Below, one piece after another: positions 56,584 through 64,000 of a stretch of 64,000 nt of DNA (position 1 is its first letter; the number at the start of each line of letters is the position of its first letter). The stretch is from Arthrobacter sp. ES3-54. GTDB lineage: Bacteria > Actinomycetota > Actinomycetes > Actinomycetales > Micrococcaceae. A model generated the notes under the pieces. It saw only the letters and a program-made list of their open reading frames with translations. It ran no database searches and was not told the origin of the DNA. The stretch covers positions 1 to 64,000 of the forward strand of contig NZ_JAQFIF010000012.1 in assembly GCF_029504395.1 (NCBI RefSeq), given 5' to 3'. The position numbers and the translations under genes are program-made.

Positions 56584-57930
56584 AACGGCGCTCGCCGCCC
56601 CCGCAGCGGCGACTGTCATTGCCGCCTCAGCCGACGCGGCCACTTCATCCGCCGGGCGGACGCCGGCGTCCTCCCGCCCGAACCGTGGCAGGACATACGC
56701 GGTGAGGGCCAGGGCCACCAGGGCGCCGACCGCCCCGGTGAGCACGAAGCTGAAACGCACCGGGACCAGGGCCCCCAGGAAGCCGCCCAGGGCCAGCGCC
56801 CCGATGGAGACGGCGCGTGTCATCCCGCCAACGATCGCCATCGCCTGGCCGCGCCCGCTTTCCGGAATCCGCAGGATGGCGATGGCTCCGAAACAGGCGT
56901 TCAGGACGCCGCAGGCCGTGCCCGTCGCCGTGTAGGCCACAAAGAGCAGTTCCACGTTGGGGACCAGTCCTGTGAGGATCAGGAACGCCGAGGCTCCGGT
57001 CATGGAGGCCAGCAGCACGCGCAGCCGTACCGCCGGTGTCTTGATGCTGCCGGCCATCGCCGCCCCGGCCGCCATGCCGAGACCGAAGGCTGCGGCCAGC
57101 AGCCCGTACTGCGTCTCGGTGGCGCCAAGTTCGCCGCGGGCCAGGAACACCTCGAGCACGTTGGTGGCCTCGCCGACGACAATGAAGAACATCGCCCCGA
57201 GGACCAGGGCCCAGACCAGGCTGTCCCGGCGGATCAGGCGCAGTCCGTCGAGCAGCGCCGGCTTCGCCCGGCCGGCCCGTTCGGCCGCCGTGCCGCGGCG
57301 GGTCCGGATCAGCAGGGCGCCCAGCCCCATGGCGACGTAGCAGCCGCTGGCCACGGCGAAGACCAGTCCGGTCCCGCCCCAGCCGCTGAGCAGGCCGCCC
57401 GCGGCGGGACCGGCCATACCCGCAATCATGACGGTCGCCTGCATGGTGCCCATGGCCCGCGGGGTGCGGTCCTCGCCGACGATCCGCGGCAGCAGGGCCT
57501 GCCAGGTGGGTCCGGCCACCGCCTGGGCCGCGTCGAGCAGGAAAGTCATGGCAAACAGCACGGGCAGATAGTTCTCCAGGTACTGCATGCCCAGCCCCAT
57601 GCCGGCGACGGCGGCGGCGCTGACCGTGGAGCTCGCCGTCGCCAGCGTGCGGGAGTCCGTGGTGTCGGCGAGCCGGCCGGCCCAGGGAGCCAGCAGAACC
57701 AGCGGCAGCGCCGAGCACAGCAGGTACGCGGCCACCAGCCAGGGCCCGGCGACGGGCGTTTCGCCGGCGGCGGCGGCGTTCTGCAGGTGCAGCATGACGC
57801 TGACGACGACGGCGCCCATCCCCGCCGTCGCCACGAACCGGGCGGTGCCGGCGATCAGGAAGTCGCGGTTGCGCCACAGGGGTTGCGCCGTTGCTGTGGG
57901 AGTGGAGGCATTATGAAGTGTTTGTTTCAT
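56428..57930 (-). CDS. MFS exporter
   Basis: A 500-residue protein with twelve transmembrane segments from about residue 20 to 410, of the drug-exporter (MFS_3/DHA3-like) type: LLAPWAGRLADTTDSRTLAT in the loop 2-3 position, PTWQALLPRIVGEDRTPRAMG, and ALLIRTRRG in the central loop. The last ~85 residues are a soluble tail that runs 156 bases into the 3' end of the methyltransferase gene, on the other strand. It is divergent from an ArsR-type regulator, 79 bases apart, which probably represses it. Substrate unknown; a xenobiotic is likely. Confidence 0.9.
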   Translation of the reverse strand: MKQTLHNASTPTATAQPLWRNRDFLIAGTARFVATAGMGAVVVSVMLHLQNAAAAGETPVAGPWLVAAYLLCSALPLVLLAPWAGRLADTTDSRTLATASSTVSAAAVAGMGLGMQYLENYLPVLFAMTFLLDAAQAVAGPTWQALLPRIVGEDRTPRAMGTMQATVMIAGMAGPAAGGLLSGWGGTGLVFAVASGCYVAMGLGALLIRTRRGTAAERAGRAKPALLDGLRLIRRDSLVWALVLGAMFFIVVGEATNVLEVFLARGELGATETQYGLLAAAFGLGMAAGAAMAGSIKTPAVRLRVLLASMTGASAFLILTGLVPNVELLFVAYTATGTACGVLNACFGAIAILRIPESGRGQAMAIVGGMTRAVSIGALALGGFLGALVPVRFSFVLTGAVGALVALALTAYVLPRFGREDAGVRPADEVAASAEAAMTVAAAGAASAVSGGQQEAVANQVPYFLEEAGAELGTVKPLVAAQQRLESADDLPDGQVAVAR

Positions 57931-57981
57931 AAATAGGAAAATAGTCCGGTCCCGGAACAGATGTCAAGCATTTCTTTCATA
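57912..57981. promoter_or_regulatory. TTTCATA half-sites between the MFS and ArsR genes
   Basis: TATGAAG-TGTTTG-TTTCATA (57913-57931) is an inverted repeat with one mismatch covering the MFS start codon. Another TTTCATA is at 57975-57981. Likely operators for the ArsR-type protein. Confidence 0.5.
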
Positions 57982-58009
57982 GTTTGGAGAGGCTGGATAC
58001 ACTGGAGGA

Positions 58010-58693
58010 GTGAACGCAGAAACCCCGACGGCGGAGTCCCCGGCTCCGCCGGCCACCAAGCGCCGGCATCGTCCGGAGAAGCAAGTGGAAATCACGGACC
58101 CGAAGGCGATCCGTGCCCTGGCCCACGCCGCCCGGCTGGAGGTCATTTCCGAACTGTATTCCACCCAGGTGAGCCGGACGGCCACCGAGCTTGCCGCGCA
58201 GACCGGCCTGACTCCCAGTGCCATGAGCTACCACCTTCGGGCACTGCAGAAGTGGGGCATCGTGGTTCCCGCAGAGACCGCCGGGGACGCCCGGGAGCGG
58301 CGCTGGAAGGCCGCCGGCACCGATTTCACCATCCACTCGCTGGGGGGAGTGGCCAGCCCGGAACTCGCCGTCCTGGACCTCGAGCTCGACGCCTACCGCC
58401 GCCGGGTCCTTGCGTACGCCAAGGCCCGCAACGCCCGGCGCGAGAACGGCGACACCGCCGACGGCCCGTCCTCCGTGGTGCTGGCCAGCAACCTCCTGTA
58501 CCTGACGCCGGACCAGCGGGCCGAACTGAACCGGCGGGTCTTTGACCTCCTGAGGGACTACGAACTCGAGGATCCGGACCACGTGCCCGAGGGCGCCGAA
58601 CGCATGGCCACGATGTGGTCGATGATTCCGGACGACCGCGGACCGGCCGCCGCGAAGCCGGCCCCCGGCAAGGCCGCCCCCGGCAAGGACTAA
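58010..58693 (+). CDS. ArsR-type winged-helix regulator
   Basis: GTG at 58010; GGAGG is only one base away, so initiation may be leaderless or at an internal GTG before VEITDPKAIRALAH (58085). The 227-residue protein has a winged helix at about 30-110: DPKAIRALAHAARLEVISELYSTQ, TELAAQTGLTPSAMSYHLRALQKWGIV and ERRWKAAG in the wing. No metal-binding CxC is seen, so it is a non-metal ArsR type. The C-terminal 60 residues include a helix (LLYLTPDQRAELNRRVFDLLRDYEL) for dimerisation and repeated PGKAAPGKD. It probably represses the divergent MFS gene. Confidence 0.88.
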   Translation: MNAETPTAESPAPPATKRRHRPEKQVEITDPKAIRALAHAARLEVISELYSTQVSRTATELAAQTGLTPSAMSYHLRALQKWGIVVPAETAGDARERRWKAAGTDFTIHSLGGVASPELAVLDLELDAYRRRVLAYAKARNARRENGDTADGPSSVVLASNLLYLTPDQRAELNRRVFDLLRDYELEDPDHVPEGAERMATMWSMIPDDRGPAAAKPAPGKAAPGKD

Positions 58694-58714
58694 GCCGGCA
58701 AGGACCGAGCCCGC

Positions 58715-58768
58715 CGCCGGCACCGTCTGAAAACCGCCCCCGGCAACGTCTGAAAACCGCCGCCGGCG
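58715..58768. repeat. Short tandem repeat after the ArsR gene
   Basis: CCGGCACCGTCTGAAAACCG and CCGGCAACGTCTGAAAACCG follow each other with a 26-bp step, extending the CCCGGCAAGG repeats of the gene's 3' end. Confidence 0.6.
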
Positions 58769-58947
58769 CCGCGGGATGTGGCATCCAGCGCGCCCTCAAT
58801 GGCCGCCGGACACGCGGTCTGATCGCAGCCGGAACCCACCTCCGCGGGGCCGTCATTTCCGGCCGGATGCGCGGGATTCTGCAAAATATGGTGAACTAGG
58901 CGGGTATGGGCGCATCTGCCCGAGCCACCTTTTTCTGTAGGAGCACC

Positions 58948-61686
58948 GTGCCAAGCAAGGCCAAAACCGGCAAGAAACTCGTGATCGTGGAGTCTCCCGC
59001 CAAGAGCAAAACCATCGCCAAGTACCTCGGCGAAGGCTTCATCGTGGAGGCCTCCATCGGTCACATCCGCGACCTTCCGCAGCCCTCGGAGCTCCCCGCG
59101 GAACTGAAGAAGACGCCGCTGGGCAAGTTCGCCGTCGACATCGACAACGACTTCAAGCCCTACTACGTGGTGTCCTCGGACAAGAAGAAAAAGGTCGCCG
59201 AGCTCAAGGCCCAGCTCAAAGACGCCGACGCTCTCTATCTCGCAACCGATGGGGACCGCGAAGGCGAGGCCATCGCGTGGCACCTGCTCGAAGTGCTTAA
59301 GCCCAAGGTTCCGGTCTACCGGATGACCTTCGGCGAAATCACCAAGGAAGCCATCCACCGCGCCATGGACAACCTGCGCGATGTCGACCAGGACCTGGTG
59401 GACGCCCAGGAAACCCGGCGCGTCCTGGACCGGCTCTACGGTTATGAGATCTCGCCCGTGCTCTGGCGCAAGGTGGCCCGCGGCCTCTCCGCCGGCCGCG
59501 TGCAGTCCGTCGTCACCCGCATGGTGGTGGACCGCGAACGCGAGCGGATGGCCTTCAAGGCCGCCTCCTACTGGGACCTCACCGGTCAGTTCGGCGCCGG
59601 TTCCGGCTCCTTCAAAGCCAAACTTGCCGCCGTCGACGGCGCCAAGGTCGCCAGCGGCCGGGACTTCAACGACAACGGCGAGCTGACCTCGCGCAACGCC
59701 GTCCACCTCAACGAGGAACTCGCCGCCTCGCTCGCAGCGGGGCTGCAGGACGCCGAATTCCGGGTCCGCTCCGTCGACACCAAGCCGTACACCCGCCGCC
59801 CGGCCGCGCCGTTCACCACCTCCACCCTCCAGCAGGAGGCCGGCCGCAAGCTGCGCTTCTCCTCGAAGAGCACGATGCAGGTGGCCCAGCGCCTCTACGA
59901 AAACGGCTACATCACCTATATGCGTACGGACTCGTCCGCGCTGAGCAACGAGGCCATCACGGCCGCCCGGCGCCAGGCCTCCGAGCTGTACGGCCCCGAG
60001 TACGTACCGCAGTCGCCGCGGGTCTACAGCGGCAAGGCAGCGAACGCGCAGGAAGCCCACGAGGCCATCCGTCCCGCCGGTGACTCCTTCCGCACGCCGG
60101 CCCAGGTGGCAAAGCAGCTCTCCGGCGACGAATTCCGGCTCTACGAGCTCATCTGGAAGCGCACGGTCGCCTCCCAGATGGCTGACGCCAAGGGCTCCAC
60201 CGCCACGATCCGCCTCGGCGCCGTGACTGTTGGTAACCCGGCCGACCGGCGCGACGCCGAATTCTCGGCGTCGGGCACCGTCATCACCTTCCCCGGCTTC
60301 CTCGCCGCTTACGAAGAAGGCAAGGACGAAAGCCGCGGCGATGACGAGTCCGAGGAAGCACGCCGGCTGCCCAACGTGGCCAAGAACGACGCGCTCACCG
60401 CCACCGATATTGTCGCCGTCGGGCACGAGACCTCGCCGCCGCCGCGCTACACCGAAGCCTCGCTGACCGCGGAGCTGGAAAAGAAGGGCATCGGCCGCCC
60501 GTCGACCTACGCCTCCACCATCTCCACCATCCAGGACCGCGGCTACGTCCGGAAGCAGGGCTCTGCGCTGGTCCCGAGCTGGATCGCGTTCTCCGTGATC
60601 CGGCTCCTCGAACAGCATTTCCACGACTACGTGGACTACGAGTTCACCGCCGATATGGAAGCCGACCTGGACAAGATCGCCAACGGCCAGGCGGCAGGAC
60701 CGGCCTGGCTCAAGCACTTCTACTTCGGTGAAGACTCCGAGCCCGGCCTGCTGAGCATCGTGAACAATCTCGGCGAGATCGATGCCCGCGAGATCAACTC
60801 CATCCCCATCACGGACGCGATCACTCTCCGGGTCGGCAAGTTCGGCCCGTACCTGGAAAGTTCCACCGCCACCGTGGATCCCGAGACCGGCGAAGTGGTT
60901 GAAGCGGCCCGCGCCAACGTCCCCGAGGACCTGGCCCCGGATGAGCTCACGGCCGCCAAAGCCGTTGAACTCATGGAGACCGCTGCCCCGGAGGAGCGCG
61001 TCCTTGGCGCGGACCCGCACACCGGGCACACCATCGTGGCCAAGAACGGCCGCTACGGCGCCTACGTCACCGAGGTCATCCCGGAGATGACCGAGGAACA
61101 GCTGGCCAACCAGCCCGTTGAGTACTACAAGAACGGCAAGCCGAAGCCGGCAAAGAAACCCGTCAAGGCCAAGCCCCGCACCGGATCCCTGTTCGCTTCC
61201 ATGAGCGTGGACACCATCACGCTGGACGAGGCCCTGCAGCTCATGAGCCTGCCCCGCGTCCTCGGCCAGGACGCCGACGGCAACCCGATCACGGTGCAGA
61301 ACGGCCGGTTCGGCCCGTACCTGAAGAAGGGCACGGACTCCCGCTCGATCGGCTCCGAAGAGGAGATCTTCACCATCACGCTCGAGGCGGCGCTGGAGAT
61401 CTACTCGCAGCCCAAGCAGCGCGGCGCCCGTGCCGCGGTGCCGCCTCTGGCCGAATTCGGACCGGACCCGGTCTCGGAGAAGAACATCGTGGTGAAGGAA
61501 GGCCGGTTCGGCCCGTACATCACCGACGGCATCACCAACATCACCGTGCCGCGCAGCACCGCGGTCGAGGAGCTGACCCGGGAACAGGCCGTCGAACTCC
61601 TCGCCGAAAAGCGGGCCAAGGGACCGGTCAAGCGCACGACGACGGCCCGCAAGGCACCCGCCCGGAAGGCCCCGGTCAAGAAGTAG
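58948..61686 (+). CDS. topA: DNA topoisomerase I
   Basis: GTG start at 58948 after TAGGAG. The 912-residue type IA enzyme relaxes negative supercoils. The TOPRIM domain opens KKLVIVESPAKSKTIAKYLG and has DGDREGEAIAWHL with the metal-binding acidic residues. RGLSAGRVQSVV follows, and the catalytic Tyr is in GYITYMRTDSSALS. LEKKGIGRPSTYASTISTIQ is also conserved. There are no zinc fingers; instead four C-terminal repeats resembling VGKFGPYLE / KNGRYGAYVTE / NGRFGPYLKKG / EGRFGPYITDG, then a Lys-rich tail (ARKAPARKAPVKK), as in actinobacterial TopA. A nested inverted repeat follows the stop. Confidence 0.97.
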   Translation: MPSKAKTGKKLVIVESPAKSKTIAKYLGEGFIVEASIGHIRDLPQPSELPAELKKTPLGKFAVDIDNDFKPYYVVSSDKKKKVAELKAQLKDADALYLATDGDREGEAIAWHLLEVLKPKVPVYRMTFGEITKEAIHRAMDNLRDVDQDLVDAQETRRVLDRLYGYEISPVLWRKVARGLSAGRVQSVVTRMVVDRERERMAFKAASYWDLTGQFGAGSGSFKAKLAAVDGAKVASGRDFNDNGELTSRNAVHLNEELAASLAAGLQDAEFRVRSVDTKPYTRRPAAPFTTSTLQQEAGRKLRFSSKSTMQVAQRLYENGYITYMRTDSSALSNEAITAARRQASELYGPEYVPQSPRVYSGKAANAQEAHEAIRPAGDSFRTPAQVAKQLSGDEFRLYELIWKRTVASQMADAKGSTATIRLGAVTVGNPADRRDAEFSASGTVITFPGFLAAYEEGKDESRGDDESEEARRLPNVAKNDALTATDIVAVGHETSPPPRYTEASLTAELEKKGIGRPSTYASTISTIQDRGYVRKQGSALVPSWIAFSVIRLLEQHFHDYVDYEFTADMEADLDKIANGQAAGPAWLKHFYFGEDSEPGLLSIVNNLGEIDAREINSIPITDAITLRVGKFGPYLESSTATVDPETGEVVEAARANVPEDLAPDELTAAKAVELMETAAPEERVLGADPHTGHTIVAKNGRYGAYVTEVIPEMTEEQLANQPVEYYKNGKPKPAKKPVKAKPRTGSLFASMSVDTITLDEALQLMSLPRVLGQDADGNPITVQNGRFGPYLKKGTDSRSIGSEEEIFTITLEAALEIYSQPKQRGARAAVPPLAEFGPDPVSEKNIVVKEGRFGPYITDGITNITVPRSTAVEELTREQAVELLAEKRAKGPVKRTTTARKAPARKAPVKK

Positions 61687-61698
61687 GCCCGCCCACCG

Positions 61699-61762
61699 AA
61701 TTCGCCGGAAACGCGCGGATTCGCCGGAAATTACCGGCGAATTCGCAGGTTTCCGGCGATTT
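61699..61762 (+). repeat. Nested inverted repeats of TTCGCCGGAAA downstream of topA
   Basis: TTCGCCGGAAA occurs at 61701-61711 and 61720-61730. An inner inverted pair ATTCGCCGG/CCGGCGAAT (61719-61742) is enclosed by AATTCGCCGGAAA (61699) and TTTCCGGCGATTT (61750-61762). It may act as the topA terminator. Confidence 0.7.
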
Positions 61763-61802
61763 CGCGTTTGCGGACCGGCCGTGGACGTGATCGAGTAGGA
61801 AT

Positions 61803-62291
61803 ATGACTGAACAGCCCGCACACCTGGACAACCAGCCGCTGAACGAACTCGAGGAGCAGCTTGCCCGGGGGGAGCAGCCGGACGCCAACCCGGTGGACGT
61901 GATCCTCGCCTTCCTCAACAACGAGGTCTACGTGGTCAGCTCCGACGCCCTGGAGGGCCCCGACTCGCAGGTGGAGCCGCTGGTCCTCGCGAACTCCTCC
62001 GGCAAGCCCGTCCTGGCCGTTTTCTCGCACCCGAGCCGCGTCACCGAGCAGTATCTCGCCGCCGCCCCGAACGTGCTGGGCACGCAGGGCGCCGCGATCA
62101 TCGGGAACCTCGGTGCAGAGCTTGGCATGGTGATCAACCCCGGGGCCGCTTACGGCTTTGAAATCGACCCGGAGGGCGTGGCCAACATCCGCCGCGACTT
62201 CAAGCCCACGGACGAGCCCACCGACGGCGCTGCCGCCCAGCCCACTGCTGGGGCAGCGGACCGACCGGCGCAGGACGGCGACCCGGCCTAA
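61803..62291 (+). CDS. SseB-family protein
   Basis: A 162-residue protein; AGGAA lies three bases ahead of ATG. Residues 12-140 match the SseB N-terminal domain: LNELEEQLARGEQP, VILAFLNNEVYVVSSDAL, PLVLANSSGKPVLAVFSHPSRVTEQYL, GAELGMVINPGAAYGFEIDPEGVANIR. In actinobacteria these are free-standing proteins of unknown function. The last ~25 residues are a Thr/Ala/Pro/Asp-rich tail. It follows topA by 116 bases and is followed by a hairpin terminator. Confidence 0.85.
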   Translation: MTEQPAHLDNQPLNELEEQLARGEQPDANPVDVILAFLNNEVYVVSSDALEGPDSQVEPLVLANSSGKPVLAVFSHPSRVTEQYLAAAPNVLGTQGAAIIGNLGAELGMVINPGAAYGFEIDPEGVANIRRDFKPTDEPTDGAAAQPTAGAADRPAQDGDPA

Positions 62292-62305
62292 GCCCGCGGC
62301 GTCGG

Positions 62306-62332
62306 CGGCGGTATTCTTCGCGAATACCGCCG
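62306..62332 (+). terminator. Hairpin after the SseB-like gene
   Basis: CGGCGGTATTC (62306-62316) pairs perfectly with GAATACCGCCG (62322-62332) around the loop TTCGC. No T-run follows. Confidence 0.65.
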
Positions 62333-62374
62333 TCGCAGCTAGGCCAGCCGCTCCGTGGGGGGAATAATGGCACC

Positions 62375-63379
62375 ATGCGTCTAGGCGTCCTCGACATCGG
62401 GTCCAACACTGTCCATCTCCTGCTGGTCGACGCCCATCCCGGCGCCCGTCCGGTCCCCTACGCCTCGCACAAGCGGCGGCTCTCGCTCGTGCAGTTCCTC
62501 GACGACGACGGCAACATCGACGACGCCGGGCAGCATGAACTCGTCGAGTTCGTCCTTGAAGCGTGGGAATTCGCGGCCAAGCACAAAGCCGACGACCTCC
62601 TCGCGTTCTGCACCTCGGCCATCCGCGAGGCCACCAACGGCGCGGCCGTCCTGGCCCGTGTCAAGCATGAAACCACCGTCACCCTCCGGGAGCTCACCGG
62701 CAGCGAAGAGGCGTCCATGACGTTCTTTGCCGTCAGGCGCTGGTACGGCTGGGGTGCCGGGCCCATCTTGAACCTGGATATCGGCGGTGGCTCCTTTGAG
62801 ATGGCCCTCGGACAGGACGAGCTGCCCGAGCTGGCGACGTCCGTTCCGCTCGGCGCCAGCCGGCTGACGCGCGACTGGCTGCCCGAGGACCCGCCCTCGG
62901 CCAAGAGCATCAAGGAGCTGCGCCGCTACATCCGCTCCACGCTCAAACCCGCGGTGCGCAAATTCGAGAAGCTGGGCCGGCCCAACCTCGTAGCGGGCAC
63001 GTCCAAGACGTTCCGGTCCCTCGCCAGGATCGCCGGCGCAGCCCCCAGCGCTGCCGGGCCCTACGTCAAGCGCGAGCTGCTGGCCTTGGACCTGGGGCTC
63101 TGGGCGCAGCGGATCTCGGCCATGGAGGTAGGGGACCGGCTGCACCTGCCCGGCGTCTCCGAGGCCCGCGCGCCGCAGGTCCTCGCCGGCGCCCTCGTCG
63201 CGGAAGCGGCGCTGGAAATGTTCGAGTTCGACAGCCTGGTGACGTGCCCGTGGGCCCTGCGTGAGGGACTCATCCTTCGCCGCCTGGACCAGTTGGTGTT
63301 TGAGGGGCCCGTAGATCCCGCGCCGCATGTGGCGGAGCAACCGCCGGCGCGGCTCCAGTCGCCGGAAAAAGCTTCCTGA
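62375..63379 (+). CDS. Ppx/GppA-family phosphatase
   Basis: A 334-residue protein of the exopolyphosphatase/guanosine pentaphosphatase family (ASKHA fold). Landmarks: GVLDIGSNTVHLLLVDA (phosphate 1), FCTSAIREATNG, LTGSEEASMTFFAVRRW, LNLDIGGGSFEMALG (phosphate 2) and LPLGASRLTRDWL-like SVPLGASRLT. At ~330 residues it is the short form lacking the C-terminal HD domain, like mycobacterial Ppx1/Ppx2 (Rv0496-type). It hydrolyses polyphosphate or pppGpp; which cannot be told. It stands alone with its own upstream terminator. Confidence 0.92.
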   Translation: MRLGVLDIGSNTVHLLLVDAHPGARPVPYASHKRRLSLVQFLDDDGNIDDAGQHELVEFVLEAWEFAAKHKADDLLAFCTSAIREATNGAAVLARVKHETTVTLRELTGSEEASMTFFAVRRWYGWGAGPILNLDIGGGSFEMALGQDELPELATSVPLGASRLTRDWLPEDPPSAKSIKELRRYIRSTLKPAVRKFEKLGRPNLVAGTSKTFRSLARIAGAAPSAAGPYVKRELLALDLGLWAQRISAMEVGDRLHLPGVSEARAPQVLAGALVAEAALEMFEFDSLVTCPWALREGLILRRLDQLVFEGPVDPAPHVAEQPPARLQSPEKAS

Positions 63380-63492
63380 GGCCGCCCGGGCCCGCGACGG
63401 TGTCGAGACCGTGTCGATCCGGAGCGTCCCCGATCGTGTAATTGCTGAGAGGCCGGCACACCGCCGGCTGATTCGCCAAGGAGGCACCCGAA

Positions 63493-63834
63493 ATGACGCA
63501 GTACCTGCTCAGCATTTACCAGCCGGACGGCCCCGCCCCGGACCCTGAGTTCCTCGAACCGATCATGCGTGACCTGGCGGCCCTGAACCATGAAATGCAG
63601 GCCGCAGGGGCCTGGGTGTTCGCCGCGGGACTCCACCCCGCGGAGTCCGCGACGGTCCTCCGGCCCAGCGGCGGCGAGATCCTGGTGACCGACGGGCCGT
63701 TCACCGAAGGCAAAGAGCACCTCGGCGGATTCACCGTGATCGAGGCCGAGGACCTGGACGCGGCCCTTGGCTGGGCGCGGAAGCTGGCCGGCGCCACCAC
63801 TCTTCCCGTTGAAGTCCGTCCCTTCCAGCACTAG
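63493..63834 (+). CDS. YCII-related (YciI-like) protein
   Basis: AAGGAG lies ten bases ahead of ATG. The 113-residue protein has the YCII/DGPF fold: MTQYLLSIYQPDG, MRDLAALNHEMQAAGAWVFAAGLHP, and the hallmark VTDGPFTEGKEHLGGFTVIEAEDLDAAL. The reaction of this family is not established. DGPF proteins are very often encoded next to ECF sigma factors of the SigJ/DUF6596 type, and this one is followed 19 bases later by such a sigma gene, so the pair is one functional unit. Confidence 0.92.
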   Translation: MTQYLLSIYQPDGPAPDPEFLEPIMRDLAALNHEMQAAGAWVFAAGLHPAESATVLRPSGGEILVTDGPFTEGKEHLGGFTVIEAEDLDAALGWARKLAGATTLPVEVRPFQH

Positions 63835-63853
63835 CCGGGCCGAGGGGGCGTCT

Positions 63854-64000
63854 GTGGGCGACCATGGTGCACATGACGGCGCGACCGAGGCGGACATTGC
63901 CCGCGTGTTCCGGCTCGAATACGGCCGCGCCGTAGCCGTCCTGACGCGGACGTTCGGGAGCATCGATATTGCCGAGGACGCCGTCCAGGATGCTTTTACT
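63854..64000 (+). CDS. ECF sigma factor, N-terminal fragment
   Basis: GTG at 63854 with GGGGG upstream; the frame is open to the window end (49 codons). EADIARVFRLEYGRAVAVLTRTFGSIDIAEDAVQDAFT is region 2 of the DUF6596/SigJ-type ECF group that partners with YCII proteins. It directs RNA polymerase to a small regulon. The DNA-binding region 4 and C-terminal domain lie outside the window. Confidence 0.88.
   Translation, partial: MGDHGAHDGATEADIARVFRLEYGRAVAVLTRTFGSIDIAEDAVQDAFT

Noticed and set aside
58690..61821. 1043-codon minus-strand open frame opposite topA
   Set aside because: It is the antisense shadow of a high-GC gene; its composition is Gly/Val/Arg/Leu-rich and topA is unmistakable.

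Overview
The window looks like chromosome of a high-GC actinobacterium, most likely the Arthrobacter/Pseudarthrobacter group of Micrococcaceae. This is inferred from GC-rich codon use, many GTG starts, actinobacterial family content (MarP, Rv3654c-type TadE-like protein, DUF4244, bacterial SCP, the 3'-5' exonuclease/DNA polymerase fusion) and a gene order between about 25.9 and 61.7 kb that recalls the Mycobacterium tuberculosis stretch Rv3683-Rv3646c (metallophosphoesterase, PBP, DUF4177, RidA, Crp, MarP, Acs, Nth/Nudix, Tad cluster, helicase, topA). No insertion sequence, phage gene or CRISPR array was seen.

Layout. 1-3.5 kb: the end of a mannonate-dehydratase-type gene, a strong terminator, a small orphan ORF, and an operon of a cyclase/SnoaL fusion with an NCS1 permease. 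3.8-6.5 kb: PAP2 phosphatase and a small stress group (MerR/HspR-like regulator divergent from Hsp20, then a J-domain protein, then TspO). 6.6-12.1 kb: GH1 beta-glucosidase, APP1-like phosphatase, DUF72 and GH15. 12.3-17 kb: DUF1508, a small membrane protein, an SDR, asparaginase + SCP, and a membrane-anchored sulfite-oxidase-like protein. 17.3-19.6 kb: purD-purC. 19.6-21.3 kb: an XRE-TPR regulator divergent from a 72-residue secreted peptide that carries VGNWPDPM three times. 21.5 kb: tRNA-Pro(CGG). 21.7-25.4 kb: heterodimeric ABC exporter. 25.9-35 kb: metallophosphoesterase, PBP, DUF4177-RidA-Nudix, Crp, MarP, DUF2332, aroQ. 35-42.7 kb: acs, a membrane protein, nth-Nudix, DUF1508, exonuclease/polymerase. 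42.8-48.1 kb: a seven-gene Tad/Flp pilus operon. 48.3-58.7 kb: DUF1998 helicase, GNAT, trhO, two paralogous lipoproteins, a MerR-TipAS regulator, methyltransferase, MFS exporter and ArsR-type regulator. 58.9-64 kb: topA, SseB-like, Ppx/GppA, YCII and the start of an ECF sigma factor.

Two signals stand out. (1) The XRE-TPR gene and the triplicate-repeat propeptide form a candidate peptide-pheromone system in the style of RRNPP (Rgg/Rap/NprR/PlcR/PrgX), apparently with three pheromone copies in one precursor. (2) Three intergenic arrays (17068-17273, 25601-25837, 30839-30949) are built of GGACATGTCC-type palindromes in a fixed order and geometry: a last simple palindrome, then exactly 29 bp later a 21-base interrupted palindrome, then exactly 40 bp later GGGCATGTCC. 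I do not recognise this as a named repeat family.

All functional calls rest on reading the sequence and family knowledge; no database search was run.
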